A DNA stretch of 64,000 nt from Labilibaculum manganireducens. GTDB lineage: Bacteria > Bacteroidota > Bacteroidia > Bacteroidales > Marinifilaceae. The position numbers and the translations under genes were made by a program. Where the stretch lies: contig NZ_MVDE01000008.1 of assembly GCF_002843385.1 (NCBI RefSeq), positions 62,001-126,000 on the forward strand, in the 5' to 3' direction. Positions 26,277-35,632 of this stretch are shown one piece after another (position 1 is the first letter of the stretch; every line of letters starts with the position of its first letter). The notes below the pieces were generated by a model. That model worked only from the letters and a program-made list of their open reading frames with translations. It ran no database searches and was not told where the DNA came from.

Positions 26277-27602
26277 TTAAATATACCAGTTAATTAACTG
26301 CTCTAACATTTCTTGTTTTCCACTTAGTTGTTTTGGTTCCCCAACTTCTTTTGCAATCTTTCTAAGATCTTCTAAAGAAAGGTCTCCGTTAGCAAATGCT
26401 TTTCCATTTCCTGACTCGAAAGAAGAGTAACGATCTTTCTTCAATTGCAGGTATGGAGATTCTGTTCTGATTTTATCAGCAATAACCAAAGCGCGTGCAA
26501 AAACATCCATTCCACCAATATGCGAAATAAAAATATCATCCAGGTCTGTTGAATTACGTCTGGTTTTCGCATCAAAATTGATACCTCCGTGAGTAAATCC
26601 GCCATTCTCAAGAATTGGCAGCATAGCTGCAACAGTTTCATAAATGCTGGTTGGGAATTCATCAGTATCCCATCCGTTTTGGTAATCACCTTTGTTTGCA
26701 TCAATACTTCCCAACATGTTGTTATCAACAGCAGTCTGCAATTCGTGCTCGAAAGTATGACCAGCCAAAGTAGCATGATTCACTTCGATATTCATTTTGA
26801 AATCGTCAGCCAAACCATATTTGTTTAAGAAACCCATTACGGTTGCAGTATCGAAATCGTACTGGTGTTTCATTGGCTCCATTGGCTTAGGCTCAATAAG
26901 GAAAGTTCCTTCGAAACCATTCTTGCGACCGTAATCACGGGCCATAGTCAGGAATCTTGCCATATGATCCAACTCTTGTTTCATATCGGTATTGAAAAGA
27001 GACATATAACCTTCACGACCTCCCCAGAATACGTAACCTGTACCACCTAAAGCAATAGTAGCATCCAATGCATTTTTAACCTGAGTACCCGCATTAGCGA
27101 TTACATTAAAATCGGGATTGGTAGAAGCACCATTCATGTAACGGGCATTCGAAAACACATTCGCTGTTCCCCACAATAGTTTAACTCCTGAGTCAGCTTG
27201 CTTTTGTTTTGCATAGTCAACCATAGTAGTCATTCTCTTCTCAATCTCGAAAACAGTACCATCACCAACAACATCGGTATCGTGGAAACAATAGAACGGC
27301 ACTCCTAATTTTGTAATAAATTCAAAAGCAGCATCCATTTTCGATTTAGCAGCACTAATTGCATCCGCTTCATTTCCCCAAGGAAATTTTTGAGTTCCAG
27401 GTCCGAATGGATCTCCGCCGTCACCACAGAAAGTATGCCAGTAAGCCACTGCAAAACGCAGGTGATCTTTCATAGTTTTACCTGCAACAACGCGGTTCTC
27501 ATCGTACCACTTATATGCCATAGGATTTTTTGATTCCGGTCCTTCGTAAGCAATCTTACCAATTCCAGGAAAATACTCTTTGTCTCCTTTTAGAATAGTC
27601 AT
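26277..27602 (-). CDS. xylA: Xylose isomerase
   Basis: 441 residues, class II length. Diagnostic segments are [14 protein letters not shown] (substrate and metal helix), [15 protein letters not shown] (catalytic His and Asp), [30 protein letters not shown] (metal-binding Glu), [19 protein letters not shown] and [20 protein letters not shown] (metal-binding Asp/His site). Converts D-xylose to D-xylulose in the cytoplasm with Mg or Mn. 45 bases after xylB, with which it is co-transcribed from the promoter near 29175. Confidence 0.97.
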   Translation of the reverse strand: MTILKGDKEYFPGIGKIAYEGPESKNPMAYKWYDENRVVAGKTMKDHLRFAVAYWHTFCGDGGDPFGPGTQKFPWGNEADAISAAKSKMDAAFEFITKLGVPFYCFHDTDVVGDGTVFEIEKRMTTMVDYAKQKQADSGVKLLWGTANVFSNARYMNGASTNPDFNVIANAGTQVKNALDATIALGGTGYVFWGGREGYMSLFNTDMKQELDHMARFLTMARDYGRKNGFEGTFLIEPKPMEPMKHQYDFDTATVMGFLNKYGLADDFKMNIEVNHATLAGHTFEHELQTAVDNNMLGSIDANKGDYQNGWDTDEFPTSIYETVAAMLPILENGGFTHGGINFDAKTRRNSTDLDDIFISHIGGMDVFARALVIADKIRTESPYLQLKKDRYSSFESGNGKAFANGDLSLEDLRKIAKEVGEPKQLSGKQEMLEQLINWYI

Positions 27603-27647
27603 GATGTTCTTTCTTATTAAATTATCAATCTGTTTATTAGCTATCTA

Positions 27648-29129
27648 CTATATATTTTTTTGCAGTTCTTTGTTCCAGCGGTCATATGCCTTCAACATTT
27701 CTTCACGAAGGCTTTCGTCAGGCTTGATTGTACTGATTTTCTCCAATCCTGCGAAAGCTTCTTCCAAAGAAGAATAAATGCCTGCACCAAATCCTGCCCC
27801 TCTTGCGGCTCCCAACGAACCATCAGTATCATACAATTCAATGGTTGCACCCGATACGGTCGCTAAGGTTTCCCGAAACAAAGGACTCAAAAACATGTTT
27901 GCGTGTCCGGCACGAATTACATTTGGCTGTACACCGATTTCCTTCATTACTTCCATTCCATAATAGAATGAAAATGCGATTCCTTCCTGCGCAGCTCTGT
28001 AAATGTGAGCATCAGTATGTCGGTTCAGGTTCAAATTTAAAATTTGAGCACCTATTTCGCGATTCTTTAAAACACGCTCTGCACCATTACCAAACGGCAG
28101 AATTGTAATGCCATCTGATCCAACAGGAATTTCCATGGCCTTTTCGTTCATTTCTGCATAAGACAATCCTTTCGCCACATTATGATTCAACCATGAATTC
28201 ATAATTCCGGTTCCGTTAATGCACAACAAAATTCCAAGACGGTTATTCTCTTCAGTATGGTTCACATGAGCAAATGAATTTACTCTTGAATAAGGATCAA
28301 ATTTCACCTCATCGCTAACACCATAAACCACACCCGAAGTACCTGCTGTAGTTGCAACTTCACCTGGTTTCAACACATTTAAAGACAATGCATTGTTGGG
28401 CTGATCTCCTGCACGATAAGAAACTACTGCACTACTTGAAAAGCCAAGTTCTTTAGCAATTTCAGGAAGCACCTGTCCCTGATTCGAGAAAGTATCAACA
28501 ATTTTAGGCAATACATCAGCCGATAAACCATAGGCCTTCAGCACATCTTCCGAAACCGAATTGTTTTTGAAATCCCAGAAAATTCCTTCCGACAAACCTG
28601 AAACAGTAGTGCAGGTTTCTCCGGTTAACTGCATCGCAATAAAATCTCCGGGCAACATTATTTTGTGAATTTTCGCAAATATTTCAGGCTCATTCTCTTT
28701 TACCCAAGCCAATTTACTGGCTGTAAAATTTCCAGGTGAATTCAGCAGATGCGATAAACATTTATCTTTTCCAATACCGGCAAAAGCTTTTTCGCCGATT
28801 TCAACGGCTCTGCTGTCGCACCAAATAATAGAAGAACGAACCGGCTTCAAATCTTTATCAACACAAACCAAACCATGCATCTGATAGGAAATTCCAATGG
28901 CTTTTACCATTTCCCCATCCACATTTGCAGTTTGCATTACACTTTTGATTGCCTGCTTTAGATTGCTCCACCACATTTCAGGATCTTGCTCGGCCCAACC
29001 AATTTCATGTGCCGTAATTTCCATTTCCTTTTTGGGGAAAAAGTCTGCAGCCAAACATTTGCTGCTCTCAGCATCCAATAATGATGCTTTAACTGAGGAA
29101 CTTCCTATATCTAATCCTAATAAATACAT
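27648..29129 (-). CDS. xylB: Xylulokinase
   Basis: 493 residues. FGGY-kinase fold: GLDIGSSSVKASLLDAESSK phosphate-1 motif at the N-terminus, MHGLVCVDKDLKPVRSSIIW with CDSRAV, then GDFIAMQLTGE, SYRAGDQPNNALSLN, the GTSGVVYG phosphate-2 motif and RAGHANMFLSPLFRETLATV near the end. Phosphorylates D-xylulose to xylulose 5-phosphate for the pentose phosphate pathway. First gene of the operon; the promoter with the AGAACAGAACA element lies just upstream. Confidence 0.96.
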   Translation of the reverse strand: MYLLGLDIGSSSVKASLLDAESSKCLAADFFPKKEMEITAHEIGWAEQDPEMWWSNLKQAIKSVMQTANVDGEMVKAIGISYQMHGLVCVDKDLKPVRSSIIWCDSRAVEIGEKAFAGIGKDKCLSHLLNSPGNFTASKLAWVKENEPEIFAKIHKIMLPGDFIAMQLTGETCTTVSGLSEGIFWDFKNNSVSEDVLKAYGLSADVLPKIVDTFSNQGQVLPEIAKELGFSSSAVVSYRAGDQPNNALSLNVLKPGEVATTAGTSGVVYGVSDEVKFDPYSRVNSFAHVNHTEENNRLGILLCINGTGIMNSWLNHNVAKGLSYAEMNEKAMEIPVGSDGITILPFGNGAERVLKNREIGAQILNLNLNRHTDAHIYRAAQEGIAFSFYYGMEVMKEIGVQPNVIRAGHANMFLSPLFRETLATVSGATIELYDTDGSLGAARGAGFGAGIYSSLEEAFAGLEKISTIKPDESLREEMLKAYDRWNKELQKNI

Positions 29130-29146
29130 TTTCTATTCTTTTTTAC

Positions 29147-29179
29147 CGTTCTGCCCTGTTCTGTTCTGATGCAAATTTA
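29147..29179 (-). promoter_or_regulatory. Promoter and candidate operator of the xylBAE operon
   Basis: On the minus strand the -7 box TAAATTTG (29172-29179) is followed, four bases on, by CAGAACAGAACA (29157-29168) and then a further AGAAC. The same AGAACAGAACA string follows the -7 box of the GntR gene itself, so it is a likely binding site of that regulator, placed to block initiation. Confidence 0.65.
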
Positions 29180-29209
29180 AAAATGTTTTTTTAATAAAAA
29201 AACATTTTT
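29179..29209. terminator. Perfect 14-bp palindrome between regulator and xylB
   Basis: AAAAATGTTTTTTT, three bases, AAAAAAACATTTTT. It may end transcription of the GntR gene, or act as an upstream element of the xylB promoter with which it abuts. Confidence 0.55.
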
Positions 29210-29215
29210 AAAAAA

Positions 29216-30211
29216 CTATAAAGATTTTCTCATTACAAGCTGAGTCGGTACACAATAATAAACTCGTTCAGATGTAGTTACAAACTCAGCAACCCTTTTT
29301 CCCATTAGATCAAAATCTGTTGAAATCACAGTAATTCCTTTGTCGATATACTTTTTCATTGGTGTCTCATTGTAAGAGACAAGTCCTATATCTACGCCAA
29401 ATTCCAGATTTTTCTCTCTTGCTTTATCCAGAATCTTAGCCATTGCCCGATCACTAACTGAAAAATATGCCGCGCCCTTTTTCACCTCGATGGAATCAAT
29501 ATCAGTATAAATGGAATGTTTTATCTTGTTTTGTTTGCAAAAACGCAGAAAGAACTCAACGGTATCGTATGGATGATAAGTATAATCCGGATAAATCATA
29601 CTAAACTCTTTGTATTTCTTTATCTCCCCCAAACCAGACTGCAGAGAAGTAAGAACAGACTCCCCAAAGTCCTGAAAGATCTGAGAATGCTGATCATCAG
29701 CCTTAATGTTCCAATCAATAATCATTACATTCTTTGGATCCAACTGCTCCAAACAAGCTGCCACTTTGGGATGATCAAAATTCATGATAATGTATTTGCT
29801 GTACTTGCCAACACTCTCTCGAATCTGAGATTTAAATACATCAATATTGTAATGATGAAAATGCAGATCCACAATTACATTATCTGCTAATCTTTTCCTG
29901 AAACTATCGTACAAAACCTCTTTGTAAGCTTTAAAAGTATCCAAAAACAAAAACACTCTGGTTATTTCGCCCGAAACAAAATATCCTTTATTCGGAACAG
30001 ATTCAATCACGTTCCTTTTCTTTAATTCAGCATATGCCTTAAATACAGTATCTCTGGATAAAGAACACTCCCTGCACATTTCATTTACCGAGGGCAACAC
30101 ATCGCCCGGCTGGAATATTTTTTGGCTGATTGCATCCTGAAATGCTTGAATTAATTGTTGAAATTTTGGTATTGGAGAGTTGCTGTCCGGAGTAAATTGA
30201 AATGCTTTCAT
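29216..30211 (-). CDS. GntR-family xylose-operon regulator with sugar-binding-like domain
   Basis: The start is taken at 30211 (MKAFQFTPDS); an ATG three codons upstream is also possible. 331 residues. GntR winged helix over about residues 14-75 (FQPGDVLPSVNEMCRECSLS, RDTVFKAYAELKKRNVIESV), then a periplasmic-binding-protein-like (LacI-type) effector domain: YKEVLYDSFRKRLADNVIVD, IIMNFDHPKV, NVMIIDWNIKADD, FGVDIGLVSYNETPM, TVISTDFDLMGKRVAEFV. This combination is the usual regulator of xylose or arabinose loci in Bacteroidota. It lies immediately upstream of xylB and shares an operator-like repeat with it, so xylose is the likely effector and autoregulation is likely. Confidence 0.85.
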   Translation of the reverse strand: MKAFQFTPDSNSPIPKFQQLIQAFQDAISQKIFQPGDVLPSVNEMCRECSLSRDTVFKAYAELKKRNVIESVPNKGYFVSGEITRVFLFLDTFKAYKEVLYDSFRKRLADNVIVDLHFHHYNIDVFKSQIRESVGKYSKYIIMNFDHPKVAACLEQLDPKNVMIIDWNIKADDQHSQIFQDFGESVLTSLQSGLGEIKKYKEFSMIYPDYTYHPYDTVEFFLRFCKQNKIKHSIYTDIDSIEVKKGAAYFSVSDRAMAKILDKAREKNLEFGVDIGLVSYNETPMKKYIDKGITVISTDFDLMGKRVAEFVTTSERVYYCVPTQLVMRKSL

Positions 30212-30229
30212 GCGTATCATCGGTTCAAG

Positions 30230-30257
30230 TGTTCTGTTCTGTTATGGCTCAAATGTA
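30230..30257 (-). promoter_or_regulatory. Promoter and candidate operator of the GntR regulator
   Basis: On the minus strand the -7 box TACATTTG (30250-30257) is followed nine bases later by CAGAACAGAACA (30230-30241), the same element as at xylB. Confidence 0.6.
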
Positions 30258-30336
30258 TAAATAAATTTTTAATCGGTAAAAACTGAGCTTATTATTTAGT
30301 AAATTGATACTTCTAATCCTACAAATTCATTTTTAA

Positions 30337-31782
30337 ATGAAAATACTACTTACAGGAGCCAATGGTTATATAGGGAAACGATTACTACCCGTTCTGCTGG
30401 AGCAAGGGCATACTGTTGTTTGCTGTGTTCGTAATAAGGAACGTTTCTCACCACAGGAAATTGATCATCCCAATTTGAAAATCTTCGAAGCCGATTTATT
30501 GGATTTACAATCTTTACGAAAACTACCAGTGGATATTGAGGTGAGTTACTATTTGATTCATTCCATGCTTCATGATACCGATGGATTTGAAAAATTGGAG
30601 AAAACCTGCGCACAAAACTTTGTAGAATTTATCGATAAAACACAAAACCGGCAAATTATCTATTTAAGTGGGATCGCAAATGTGGAAATTTTATCGAAAC
30701 ACCTTGAATCAAGAAAACTGGTAGAAGACATTCTAAAAAGAAGCAAAAGTTACCACACCATTTTACGAGCTGGAATTATTGTTGGCTCGGGAAGTGCTTC
30801 ATTTGAAATTATTAGAGATTTGGTTGAAAAACTAGCCATTATGACAGCGCCCAGATGGTTACTCACAAAATGTCAACCCATTGCAATCCGCAACGTTATT
30901 GATTTTTTAACCAAGGTTATTGATCACGATGAATGTCTGAATCAAACTTTTGATATTGGAGGCTCTGAGGTGTTGAGTTATAAAGAAATGCTGCAGCAAT
31001 ACGCCGAAGTTAGAAAACTGCCAAGAATCATCACCACCCTTCCGGTAATGACTCCCCGCTTGTCTTCCTATTGGTTGTATTTCATTACTTCAACTTCCTA
31101 TAATCTGGCTCTAAACCTAGTTGACAGTATGAAAATTGAAGTGATTTGCCGTCCGAATAATCTGGCCTCAACACTGCAAATTACTTTAATGCCCTACAAA
31201 GAAGCCATAGAGCGGGCAACCGGAAAAATTAAACAGCAAATGGTGATCTCTTCGTGGACAGATGCTTTGAGCAGCGGTATTCTGCCCAATGAAAAAATGA
31301 AGTATGTTGAACCTCCTGATTTTGGATGTTATACCGATAACAAGCGCTATAAATTCACGAACAATCCGGAACAGGTAATTGAGAACGTTTGGGCTTTAGG
31401 CGGCGACAGAGGTTGGTATTACGGCAATTGGCTATGGCATTTGCGTGGCTTGCTCGACAAACTTTTTGGCGGTGTTGGTTTAAACAGAGGACGCAGACAT
31501 CCTACTGAAATTGAAATGGGTGATTCTCTTGACTTTTGGCGTGTTCTGCTTGCCGATAAAGATGGTGGAAGGCTATTGTTGTATGCCGAAATGGTTTTAC
31601 CCGGTGAAGCCTGGCTCGAATTCACAATAAACAGAAAGAATAATGAAAATTTCATTTCCCAAAAAGCCACTTTTCGCCCCAAAGGAATCATGGGACGATT
31701 GTACTGGGCTTTGAGTTATCCATTTCATCTTTTTATCTTTAGAGGAATGGTGAAAGGGATTATTAATTATCGTAAGAAATAA
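30337..31782 (+). CDS. SDR-family oxidoreductase with DUF2867-type C-terminal domain
   Basis: 481 residues. An atypical (extended) SDR NAD(P)-binding domain begins MKILLTGANGYIGKRLLPVL (TGANGYIG glycine motif), with YYLIHSMLH and QIIYLSGIAN further on. The C-terminal ~190 residues hold the DUF2867/START-like part: ENVWALGGDRGWYYGNWLWH, RHPTEIEMGDSLDFWRV and ATFRPKGIMGRLYWALSYPF. This fusion is widespread in bacteria and often annotated as a nucleoside-diphosphate-sugar epimerase, but a specific reaction has not been set. Divergent from the xylose regulator; VOC gene 14 bases behind. Confidence 0.85.
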   Translation: MKILLTGANGYIGKRLLPVLLEQGHTVVCCVRNKERFSPQEIDHPNLKIFEADLLDLQSLRKLPVDIEVSYYLIHSMLHDTDGFEKLEKTCAQNFVEFIDKTQNRQIIYLSGIANVEILSKHLESRKLVEDILKRSKSYHTILRAGIIVGSGSASFEIIRDLVEKLAIMTAPRWLLTKCQPIAIRNVIDFLTKVIDHDECLNQTFDIGGSEVLSYKEMLQQYAEVRKLPRIITTLPVMTPRLSSYWLYFITSTSYNLALNLVDSMKIEVICRPNNLASTLQITLMPYKEAIERATGKIKQQMVISSWTDALSSGILPNEKMKYVEPPDFGCYTDNKRYKFTNNPEQVIENVWALGGDRGWYYGNWLWHLRGLLDKLFGGVGLNRGRRHPTEIEMGDSLDFWRVLLADKDGGRLLLYAEMVLPGEAWLEFTINRKNNENFISQKATFRPKGIMGRLYWALSYPFHLFIFRGMVKGIINYRKK

Positions 31783-31796
31783 CTTATAAATATCAC

Positions 31797-32222
31797 ATGA
31801 AAAAACGAGTAACAGGAATCGGGGGAATCTTTTTCAAATCGAAAGACCCAAAAGGAACAAGAGAATGGTACAACAAACACTTGGGCATTCAGTGTCCTGA
31901 CGAATACGGCGGCATGTTCGAATGGCGAAAAACCAGTAAACCAGAAGAAACCGCTTATACAATCTGGAGTCCGTTCGAAGAAAAAACAGAATATTTTGAG
32001 CCTTCGAAAAAAGATTTCATGTTCAATTACCGTGTTGAAAATCTGGTTGAACTACTTAAAGCTTTGAAAGAAGAAGGCGTTGAAATTATTGGTGAGATGC
32101 AGGAATTTGAATACGGTAAATTTGGATGGATACTCGATCCGGAAGGCAATAAGGTGGAATTATGGGAACCTATTGAAGGACCATTCAGTGAAATGTACAA
32201 AGGAAAATCAACCTCGGAATAA
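31797..32222 (+). CDS. VOC (glyoxalase/bleomycin-resistance) family protein
   Basis: 141 residues. One VOC fold with two beta-alpha-beta-beta-beta modules: GIGGIFFKSKDPKGTREWYN then KHLGIQCP, and the second with YRVENLVELLKALKEEGVEI, FGWILDPEGNKVELWEP. The metal-ligand Glu of ELWEP is kept, but the His usual at the first strand is replaced by a GGIFFK sequence. It may be a dioxygenase-like or binding protein; the reaction is not predictable. Follows the SDR gene at 14 bases, so co-expression is likely. Confidence 0.85.
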   Translation: MKKRVTGIGGIFFKSKDPKGTREWYNKHLGIQCPDEYGGMFEWRKTSKPEETAYTIWSPFEEKTEYFEPSKKDFMFNYRVENLVELLKALKEEGVEIIGEMQEFEYGKFGWILDPEGNKVELWEPIEGPFSEMYKGKSTSE

Positions 32223-32311
32223 GTTCATTTGTTTGCTGAAAAATAAATATCTTCACTTAATTTTTGATCAATTACAATTTAGCAACACAAACTTATTTTC
32301 CCGTTATCAAG

Positions 32312-32743
32312 ATGAACCTACCCATTGTTAAATTTTTGGATGCATTCTCCGTTCCCGCTGAAGAGTTAAAATATTCTATTGTCTGTTCTCAATATCAGAA
32401 CAAATGGGTATTTGTGCGCCATCGCCTGAGGGAAACCTGGGAAATGCCTGCCGGACATATTGAAAAAGATGAATCGGCCTTAGCTGCGGCAAAAAGAGAA
32501 TTGTATGAAGAAACAGGGGCTGTCAATTTTAGTTTAAGAATGATTTGCGATTATTCTTGCGAGTGTAAAGGAGAAACCAATTATGGCAGAATCTTCTTTG
32601 CCAACATTCACCAATTGGGTAAATTACCAGAAATGGAAATTGCCGAAATCAAATTTTTCAACAATTTACCCAGAGAATTAACCTATCCGGACATTCAGAA
32701 TTTGGTATTCGGGAAAGTTTGTGAGTATTTAAAAACAATTTAG
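32312..32743 (+). CDS. NUDIX hydrolase
   Basis: The start at 32312 (MNLPIVKFLD) is preferred; the ORF from 32264 adds 16 unlikely residues. 143 residues. The Nudix box GHIEKDESALAAAKRELYEE followed by TGA (residues 48-70) matches GX5EX7REUXEEXGU fully. It hydrolyses a nucleoside diphosphate linked to another group, as in mutagenic or modified nucleotides; the substrate is not given by the sequence, though WEMPAGH before the box resembles MutT/8-oxo-dGTPase-like members. Cytoplasmic. A short gap separates it from the beta-lactamase-like gene. Confidence 0.9.
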   Translation: MNLPIVKFLDAFSVPAEELKYSIVCSQYQNKWVFVRHRLRETWEMPAGHIEKDESALAAAKRELYEETGAVNFSLRMICDYSCECKGETNYGRIFFANIHQLGKLPEMEIAEIKFFNNLPRELTYPDIQNLVFGKVCEYLKTI

Positions 32744-32769
32744 AATTCCATTTCCTGAATCTTCCTACT

Positions 32770-33900
32770 ATGTATAATTCACACAAACACTCCTCAACAA
32801 TAAAACAACTTGTATTTGTAGTTTTATTTCTTTTGTTCAACAACAATTTATTATCAGCGCAGAATCACGAAAAAGAAGTTTCGGAATATCTTAAAAAAGA
32901 AATGAAGGAACAAAATATTCCAGGATTACAAATTACTGTGATTAAAAATAACCATCTGATTTTGTCAAAAACAATGGGGATCGCTAATATCTCATTTTCC
33001 ATCCCTGCCAAAGACAACACAATATTTTCAATAAACTCGATAGCAAAAATTTTTGCATCTACAGCTATTATGCAATTGGTAGAAAAAAACGAAATTAAAA
33101 TTGAGCAGCCAATTTCAAATTATCTTGATGGATTGCCAATAAACTGGCAAAAGGTTACGGTAAAACAGTTATTAAGTCATACGTCTGGTCTTCCCGATAT
33201 TGAAGATTCAAATAACGAAGGATTGATTGGCGGAAAAGGACAGGATTCAGCATGGATAAAAGTCCAAAAAATGCCTTTGCAATTTAAAGCAGGAGACGAT
33301 TTCAGTTACAATGCTACTAATTATCTTTTAGTGCAAAAAATCATCGAAAAATATGGAAGGATGCCTTTTGAACAATTTATTCAAAAAAATCAGTTCGACA
33401 TTGCGGGAATGGATAAAACAGTATATGGAAATTCATTTGATGCAATAGAAAATAAAAGTCCAACCTATTGTTTTTATTATTTAGACAAGGCAATAGGCGA
33501 TTATGTCAAAGGCAAAATTTTAATCGAAGTAAACGAAAGTTTCCCTACAATGTTGAGAGCTGATGCTGGTGTTTTTGCAACAGCAAATGAAATTACAAAA
33601 TGGATTATAGCATTACAGACTGGAAAATTGTTGAAAAATGAATCAAGTATAAGTATAATGTGGGAACCTATAAAATTAAATAATGGGAAATACGATGGGT
33701 TTGGTGGGATTTTGAATGCTTATGCTCTAGGCTGGCCAGTAATAAATAGAGAAAATCATCCAGCAGTATTGCCAATTGGAGGAGGGCGAGCGTCACTTGC
33801 AATTTATCCAAAAGACAATTTAGCCATTATTTTGTTTACAAATTTATCAGGAATCCCTGTTCACGAAATGGCAGATAACATTTCTAAATTTTATTTTTAG
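32770..33900 (+). CDS. Serine hydrolase, class C beta-lactamase-like
   Basis: 376 residues with a signal peptide (about 1-31, ending LLSAQ). The S-x-x-K nucleophile motif is S90-I-A-K93 in FSINSIAKIF. The second motif, normally Y-x-N, reads Y180-N-A-T-N, so the exact Y-S-N is altered. The third region is GGGRASLAIYP, where H/K-x-G would be expected. VTVKQLLSHTSGLPDIED is the family's typical segment. Periplasmic esterase, peptidase or penicillin-binding-type activity is likely; real beta-lactam hydrolysis is doubtful because of the changed motifs. Confidence 0.87.
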   Translation: MYNSHKHSSTIKQLVFVVLFLLFNNNLLSAQNHEKEVSEYLKKEMKEQNIPGLQITVIKNNHLILSKTMGIANISFSIPAKDNTIFSINSIAKIFASTAIMQLVEKNEIKIEQPISNYLDGLPINWQKVTVKQLLSHTSGLPDIEDSNNEGLIGGKGQDSAWIKVQKMPLQFKAGDDFSYNATNYLLVQKIIEKYGRMPFEQFIQKNQFDIAGMDKTVYGNSFDAIENKSPTYCFYYLDKAIGDYVKGKILIEVNESFPTMLRADAGVFATANEITKWIIALQTGKLLKNESSISIMWEPIKLNNGKYDGFGGILNAYALGWPVINRENHPAVLPIGGGRASLAIYPKDNLAIILFTNLSGIPVHEMADNISKFYF

Positions 33901-33945
33901 GACTAAACGACTGTCAGGAAAAGCTCCACATAACAACACAAAAGC

Positions 33946-34257
33946 ATGACTCAAATTCACTTTCACGAAGATTTTTACATCCCGGTTCTTAAAGGAAGTA
34001 AAACGCAAACGGCCCGAATCGATGAACCAATTCCGGAATTGGGACCTGGTACAGCAATTTTTGATCATGGGAAATCAATTCCTGTTGAAATCACCGCAGT
34101 TTCGCACAAAAGCTTTGAAGAAATGAGTTTGGAAGAGGTGCAAAAAGATGGTTTTAAATCGAAAGATGAACTGTGGTACGCTTTACTTACCTTCTACCCT
34201 AATCTGCAAAAAACTGATTTACTGATGTTAGTTGAATTTAAACGTGTTGTTATTTAA
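33946..34257 (+). CDS. ASCH-domain protein, YqfB-like
   Basis: 103 residues, the same length as E. coli YqfB (an N4-acetylcytidine amidohydrolase). FHEDFYIPVLKGSKTQTARI with the conserved K-T-x-T-x-R-like stretch, VEITAVSHKSFEEMSLEEVQ and the closing LVEFKRVVI match the ASCH fold, which binds nucleotides or RNA. Activity on acetylcytidine is an analogy. Convergent with the lactonase gene. Confidence 0.8.
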   Translation: MTQIHFHEDFYIPVLKGSKTQTARIDEPIPELGPGTAIFDHGKSIPVEITAVSHKSFEEMSLEEVQKDGFKSKDELWYALLTFYPNLQKTDLLMLVEFKRVVI

Positions 34258-34390
34258 AACTAATAATTCAGTATAAAAACCTGAAGTTTTCACCTATTTT
34301 GGTGATGTTTCAACTTATTTTCATGAGCTTATTACGCAAAAACCTTAACGAATCATTTGTTTTCGACGCATTTTCACTTATTCAGGTCAG

Positions 34391-35518
34391 CTATTGCTGA
34401 AAGAGAATACAAACCGGACTGGGTGCTTTTATTTCATCAACGAAAGTTAACATGCCGGTTACAGAATCTCTTTTAAAACTCACAATATTGTTGGTATTTT
34501 TGTTGGCAACCAGCAGAAATTTATCGTCGGGCGATAAGCTAAAATTACGGGGATGATCGCCACGTGTGGATTCGTGCCCAACCAATTTTAAAGCTCCGTT
34601 TTCCTGTACTTCGAAAATAACAATGCTGTTGTGTCCCCGGTTCGATCCGTATAAAAATTTACCGTCCTTAGAGATATGTATATCAGCAGGATTACTTACT
34701 CCATCGAAATCGGCTGGCAAAGTGCTTACATTCCCAATCATACTAACTTCTTCATGATCTGAAATTGAAAAACTGGTAATGGTATTGTCAAGCTCATTAA
34801 TCACATAAAATATTTTTCCATTGGGATGAAAAGCCAAATGCCTTGGTCCTGCCCCGTCAGCCAAAGAAACTTTTGCCTGATTTGCCGGCACAAATTGATT
34901 GCTGACAGAATCGATGCTTGAAATCCACAACTCGTTGGTTCCCAAATCAACAGCAATAATATGATTTGAATTGGGCTGAAACCAAACACTATGTGCATGT
35001 GGCTGATCCTGACGATCTACAACCGTTCCGGAACCGGTGTGTTGCTGCACATCCAAAAGATCAGACAATTCTCCATTCTCATCAGCTTTTAAGTACCCAA
35101 TATTACCTCCTGTGTAGTTGGCAGTTAGTACTACACCAGCATCATTTGCAGTAACAAAGCAAGGATGCGCTCCGCCACTTGGCTTACAACTAATCAATTT
35201 CAACGAATCACCTGTCTGATAAGATTCAACAATTCCCATATTATTATCCCTCACCAATTCACTGATAGACAAAAGCGTTTTTTGATTGTTCGCAAAAGCC
35301 AAAAACGAAGGATTGGCTGTTTCAGCAACCAAACCAATCATTTTTAAATGACCATCTGCTTCCATTTTCAACTTGTAAATTCCTTTGGAATCACCATCGG
35401 TGTAGGTTCCCAGAAAGAAGGAGTATGTATTTTGATTCACAGAAGTTTTGGGTTTAGAGTTTTGACATGCTGCAATCATCAAAATTGAAGCAATTAGTAC
35501 AATATTTCGTTTGATCAT
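34391..35518 (-). CDS. Lactonase-family beta-propeller lipoprotein (6-phosphogluconolactonase-like)
   Basis: 375 residues; lipoprotein signal (MIKRNIVLIASILMIAAC) followed by a seven-bladed propeller of the YbhE/Pgl type: SFFLGTYTDGDSKGIYKLKM, NPSFLAFANN, GGAHPCFVTANDAGVVLTAN, DQPHAHSVWFQPNSNHIIAV, GAGPRHLAFHPNGKIFYVIN and HPRNFSLSPDDKFLLVANKN. The HPCF/H-x-H repeats are the hallmark of the family. The exported form probably acts on sugar lactones outside the cytoplasm; the substrate is inferred by family only. Confidence 0.9.
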   Translation of the reverse strand: MIKRNIVLIASILMIAACQNSKPKTSVNQNTYSFFLGTYTDGDSKGIYKLKMEADGHLKMIGLVAETANPSFLAFANNQKTLLSISELVRDNNMGIVESYQTGDSLKLISCKPSGGAHPCFVTANDAGVVLTANYTGGNIGYLKADENGELSDLLDVQQHTGSGTVVDRQDQPHAHSVWFQPNSNHIIAVDLGTNELWISSIDSVSNQFVPANQAKVSLADGAGPRHLAFHPNGKIFYVINELDNTITSFSISDHEEVSMIGNVSTLPADFDGVSNPADIHISKDGKFLYGSNRGHNSIVIFEVQENGALKLVGHESTRGDHPRNFSLSPDDKFLLVANKNTNNIVSFKRDSVTGMLTFVDEIKAPSPVCILFQQ

Positions 35519-35632
35519 GAATGTGGTTTTTTAAGAAGTCTAAAGATAAGGAAATATCATGATTGGAAAGACGGATGGAATAAAGAAACATTTGTATTTT
35601 TCGTTGAACCCATTTAAAGGGTTCTAAATATT

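Noticed and set aside
32770-33900. True class C beta-lactamase
   Set aside because: S-x-x-K is present but the Y-x-N and K/H-x-G motifs are altered; called only a serine hydrolase.
34258-34390. Terminator between the ASCH and lactonase genes
   Set aside because: Only a weak TCACC/GGTGA pairing; not convincing.
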